In this document: piece by piece, positions 7,200 to 8,128 of the stretch
Numbering within the stretch: the first letter of the stretch is position 1
How the letters are laid out: each line of letters begins with the position of its first letter
NCBI RefSeq assembly: GCF_000721265.1
Contig: NZ_JOFZ01000021.1
Span: 1 to 8,128 of the forward strand
Direction: 5' to 3'
Length of the DNA: 8,128 nt
Source: Streptomyces sp. NRRL F-5126
GTDB taxonomy: Bacteria; Actinomycetota; Actinomycetes; Streptomycetales; Streptomycetaceae
The notes under the pieces: model-generated
Database searches by the model: none
Told to the model about the DNA's origin: nothing
The model's input: the letters and a program-made list of their open reading frames with translations, nothing else
Position numbers and translations under genes: made by a program

Positions 7200-7224
7200 A
7201 CCGAGTCGCCTCAGCTGACTCGGT
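7200..7224. terminator. 8-bp stem hairpin downstream of the exporter
   Basis: ACCGAGTC (7200-7207) pairs perfectly with GACTCGGT (7217-7224) around a 9-nt loop. It sits six bases before a second, stronger hairpin. The two could act as a tandem terminator for the exporter transcript. A protein-binding inverted repeat is also possible. The remaining gap from 7079 shows no gene. Confidence 0.4.
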
Positions 7225-7230
7225 GAACAC

Positions 7231-7261
7231 GAGCCCGCCGCACTGCCGGCGCGGCGGGCTC
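7231..7261. terminator. Strong terminator between exporter and SapA-like gene
   Basis: GAGCCCGCCGC (7231-7241) and GCGGCGGGCTC (7251-7261) form a perfect 11-bp stem with a 9-nt loop. It begins 7 bp beyond the stop codon of the minus-strand SapA-like gene and lies 153 bp past the exporter stop. It therefore probably ends both convergent transcripts. Confidence 0.75.
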
Positions 7262-7267
7262 TATCCG

Positions 7268-7708
7268 TCAGCCACAGTGGTCGTTCCACACGATGTCTTC
7301 GATACCGGCGTCATCCGAGACGTAGCCGCCCCAGTCGATGCACTCGCCCGCCGCGTATACGTACACCGGACCAGCGTAAGAGCGGTATCTACCCGAGTCA
7401 TCGATCCAGCCGCCGCCCTTGCGCGATGACCGCTCGATCGAGGCTTGTACCCACTGCGTCGACCCGGTGTTATTCACCGTTACGACACAGTTATAACCGT
7501 TTGAGCTGTTGTAGCTCAGGTAGGTAGTGCCAGCGCCCTCATAGCCGACACTCATGGAATCGATGACGCTGTACCCACTACCGCAGGCGCCATTGTAAGC
7601 GGCGGGCTGGGCAGGCGCGGCTTGCGCCGGAGCCGCAGCGAAAACAACACCACCGGCAGTCATCAACAGAGCCGCCGTGCACGCTGCAAGCCTTGGACGT
7701 ATGTGCAT
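7268..7708 (-). CDS. sapA: Secreted spore-associated protein A-like protein
   Basis: A 146-residue exported protein. Seen: a basic N-terminus (MHIRPRL), a hydrophobic core (about 8-25), and a signal peptidase site AQA (28-30), giving a mature protein of about 116 residues. Conserved-looking stretches are AYNGACGSGYSVID (37-50), NGYNCVVTV (70-78), SYAGPVYV (110-117) and ECIDWGG (122-128), with a terminal HCG. I recognise this pattern from Streptomyces spore-associated protein A, a protein of unknown biochemical role found with spores or aerial hyphae; the symbol marks similarity, not proven orthology. The four mature cysteines (C42, C74, C123, C145) could make two disulfides. ATG 7708 has a G-rich upstream run (GGGGG, 6-10 nt away); GTG 7711 is equally possible. 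The DNA is far less GC-rich than its neighbours (31 G/C of 60 in 7441-7500), suggesting a separate origin. Confidence 0.82.
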   Translation of the reverse strand: MHIRPRLAACTAALLMTAGGVVFAAAPAQAAPAQPAAYNGACGSGYSVIDSMSVGYEGAGTTYLSYNSSNGYNCVVTVNNTGSTQWVQASIERSSRKGGGWIDDSGRYRSYAGPVYVYAAGECIDWGGYVSDDAGIEDIVWNDHCG

Positions 7709-7747
7709 CACGATTGCCCCCAAAGGCAGTTGACGGGATGTCAAATA

Positions 7748-7777
7748 ATTATGATGAAAGTGTGGTTGTCATGGCAA
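7748..7777 (-). promoter_or_regulatory. Housekeeping-type promoter for the SapA-like gene
   Basis: On the minus strand TTGCCA (7777-7772) and CATAAT (7753-7748) are each one base from the -35 and -10 consensus, separated by 18 bp. Transcription would start near 7741, leaving a leader of about 33 nt that contains the G-rich ribosome site. The segment is conspicuously A/T-rich. Use of a sigma-70-type factor such as HrdB is inferred. Confidence 0.5.
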
Positions 7778-8029
7778 GGCCAAGGAGGAAGTGATGTTAA
7801 TCACGTGTATTCGGTCTAGTGCTGCGTAACCAAGTGCTTCGTCGCGAAGGCCGCCGACGGAGTACTGCACCAGGAAGCGGTGGCGTCCGCTGGAGTGATG
7901 TGACGACGGCCCGGGTCGGTGGTCTCGTGCCTGAGGCGACGCGGTGGGTTCGGTGGGAGGTGAGGCCCGTATAGCAGCAGGCCTCCGTCCACTCGTCGTT
8001 TATTTGGCCAAGACCGGAACTAATAGGGT
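7778..8029. other. Unassigned intergenic segment beside the right junction
   Basis: I find no supportable gene in these 252 bases. One minus-strand frame is open for about 80 codons down to a stop at 7797-7799, but it has no ATG, GTG or TTG start and no recognisable motif. There is a 6-bp inverted repeat GAGGCC (7962-7967)/GGCCTC (7980-7985) with a 12-nt loop. Composition is mixed, with A/T-rich patches at both edges. It could be the end of a mobile element or a decayed gene, but no transposase motif or clear terminal repeat is visible. Confidence 0.4.
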
Positions 8030-8128
8030 GGCTACAACGAGGAGTTCATCCGCGCCCAGGACTGGGAGCTGAACTTCCGCATCCGCGAGGCGGGCGGCTC
8101 GATCTGGTTCTCGCCCGAGCTGCGCGTC
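8030..8128 (+). pseudogene. Inverted 33-codon copy of the glycosyltransferase
   Basis: This is the exact reverse complement of bases 1-99 and reads, in frame on the plus strand, from GYNEEFIRAQDWELNFRI to the same last residue (PELRV) as the left-edge gene, codons 183-215. Immediately upstream, in the same frame, are TAA (8021-8023) and TAG (8024-8026), so no intact glycosyltransferase can read through the junction; a downstream gene part may continue past the window. The absence of any synonymous change in 99 bp argues for a recent copy or, more likely, an assembly overlap of the same locus rather than an independent gene. Confidence 0.7.

Noticed and set aside
7178..7429. 83-codon plus-strand frame
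   Set aside because: It runs through two terminator hairpins and then antisense to the SapA-like gene, with no motif.
7709..7744. Earlier SapA-like start (TTG 7744) and TTGACA at 7744-7739 as a -35 box
   Set aside because: The TTG has no ribosome site and gives a non-basic prefix to the signal peptide. The TTGACA has no -10 at the right distance, whereas TTGCCA/CATAAT upstream does.
7622..7819. 65-codon plus-strand frame
   Set aside because: It is antisense to the SapA-like signal peptide and promoter, with no motif or ribosome site.
1..8128. Linear phage or plasmid with terminal inverted repeats, or a circular contig
   Set aside because: The repeat arms are coding sequence of an ordinary glycosyltransferase, no replication or phage genes are present, and a circular contig would show a direct, not inverted, overlap.
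1..8128. CRISPR array, tRNA, rRNA or complete insertion sequence
   Set aside because: I saw no regularly spaced repeats, no tRNA cloverleaf or rRNA-like stretch, and no transposase motif on either strand.

Overview
The window is high-GC actinobacterial DNA, most probably Streptomyces or a close relative. The support is strong G/C bias at third codon positions, long spurious antisense frames, two LytR-CpsA-Psr (LCP) proteins with streptomycete-like flanking motifs, and a small secreted protein that I recognise as a spore-associated protein A (SapA) relative. All names rest on motif recognition by eye; no search was run.

Layout, left to right. (1) Bases 1-645, minus strand: a family 2 glycosyltransferase whose 3' end runs off the left edge. 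(2) Bases 646-880: divergent intergenic region with an 18-bp interrupted palindrome in the glycosyltransferase leader. (3) Bases 881-2518 and 2674-3984, plus strand: two tandem LCP phosphotransferases, the first with a C-terminal LytR_C domain and four cysteines, the second with neither. (4) Bases 4004-4044: a strong hairpin between convergent genes. (5) Bases 4043-4537, minus strand: a MarR-family regulator, divergent from (6) a FUSC/aromatic-acid-exporter type membrane protein at 4670-7078. An A/T-rich stretch with overlapping inverted repeats lies between them. (7) Bases 7079-7267: hairpins. (8) Bases 7268-7708, minus strand: the SapA-like secreted protein, in visibly lower-GC DNA, with a recognisable promoter upstream. 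(9) Bases 7778-8029: no recognisable gene. (10) Bases 8030-8128: an exact inverted copy of bases 1-99, that is, 33 codons of the same glycosyltransferase.

Functionally, the left half looks like a cell-envelope locus: a sugar transferase beside two enzymes of the family that attaches anionic glycopolymers to peptidoglycan. The middle is a self-contained regulator/efflux pair. The right end is an accessory-looking segment with a developmental-type secreted protein.

The most striking structural signal is the perfect 99-bp inverted repeat at the two ends of the window. It stops abruptly, and 99 is a standard assembly k-mer length, so an assembly-graph origin is the leading explanation. A real inverted duplication is the alternative. 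I see no clear evidence for a wholly new biological system here. The best biological leads are the MarR/FUSC operator region and the low-GC right segment.
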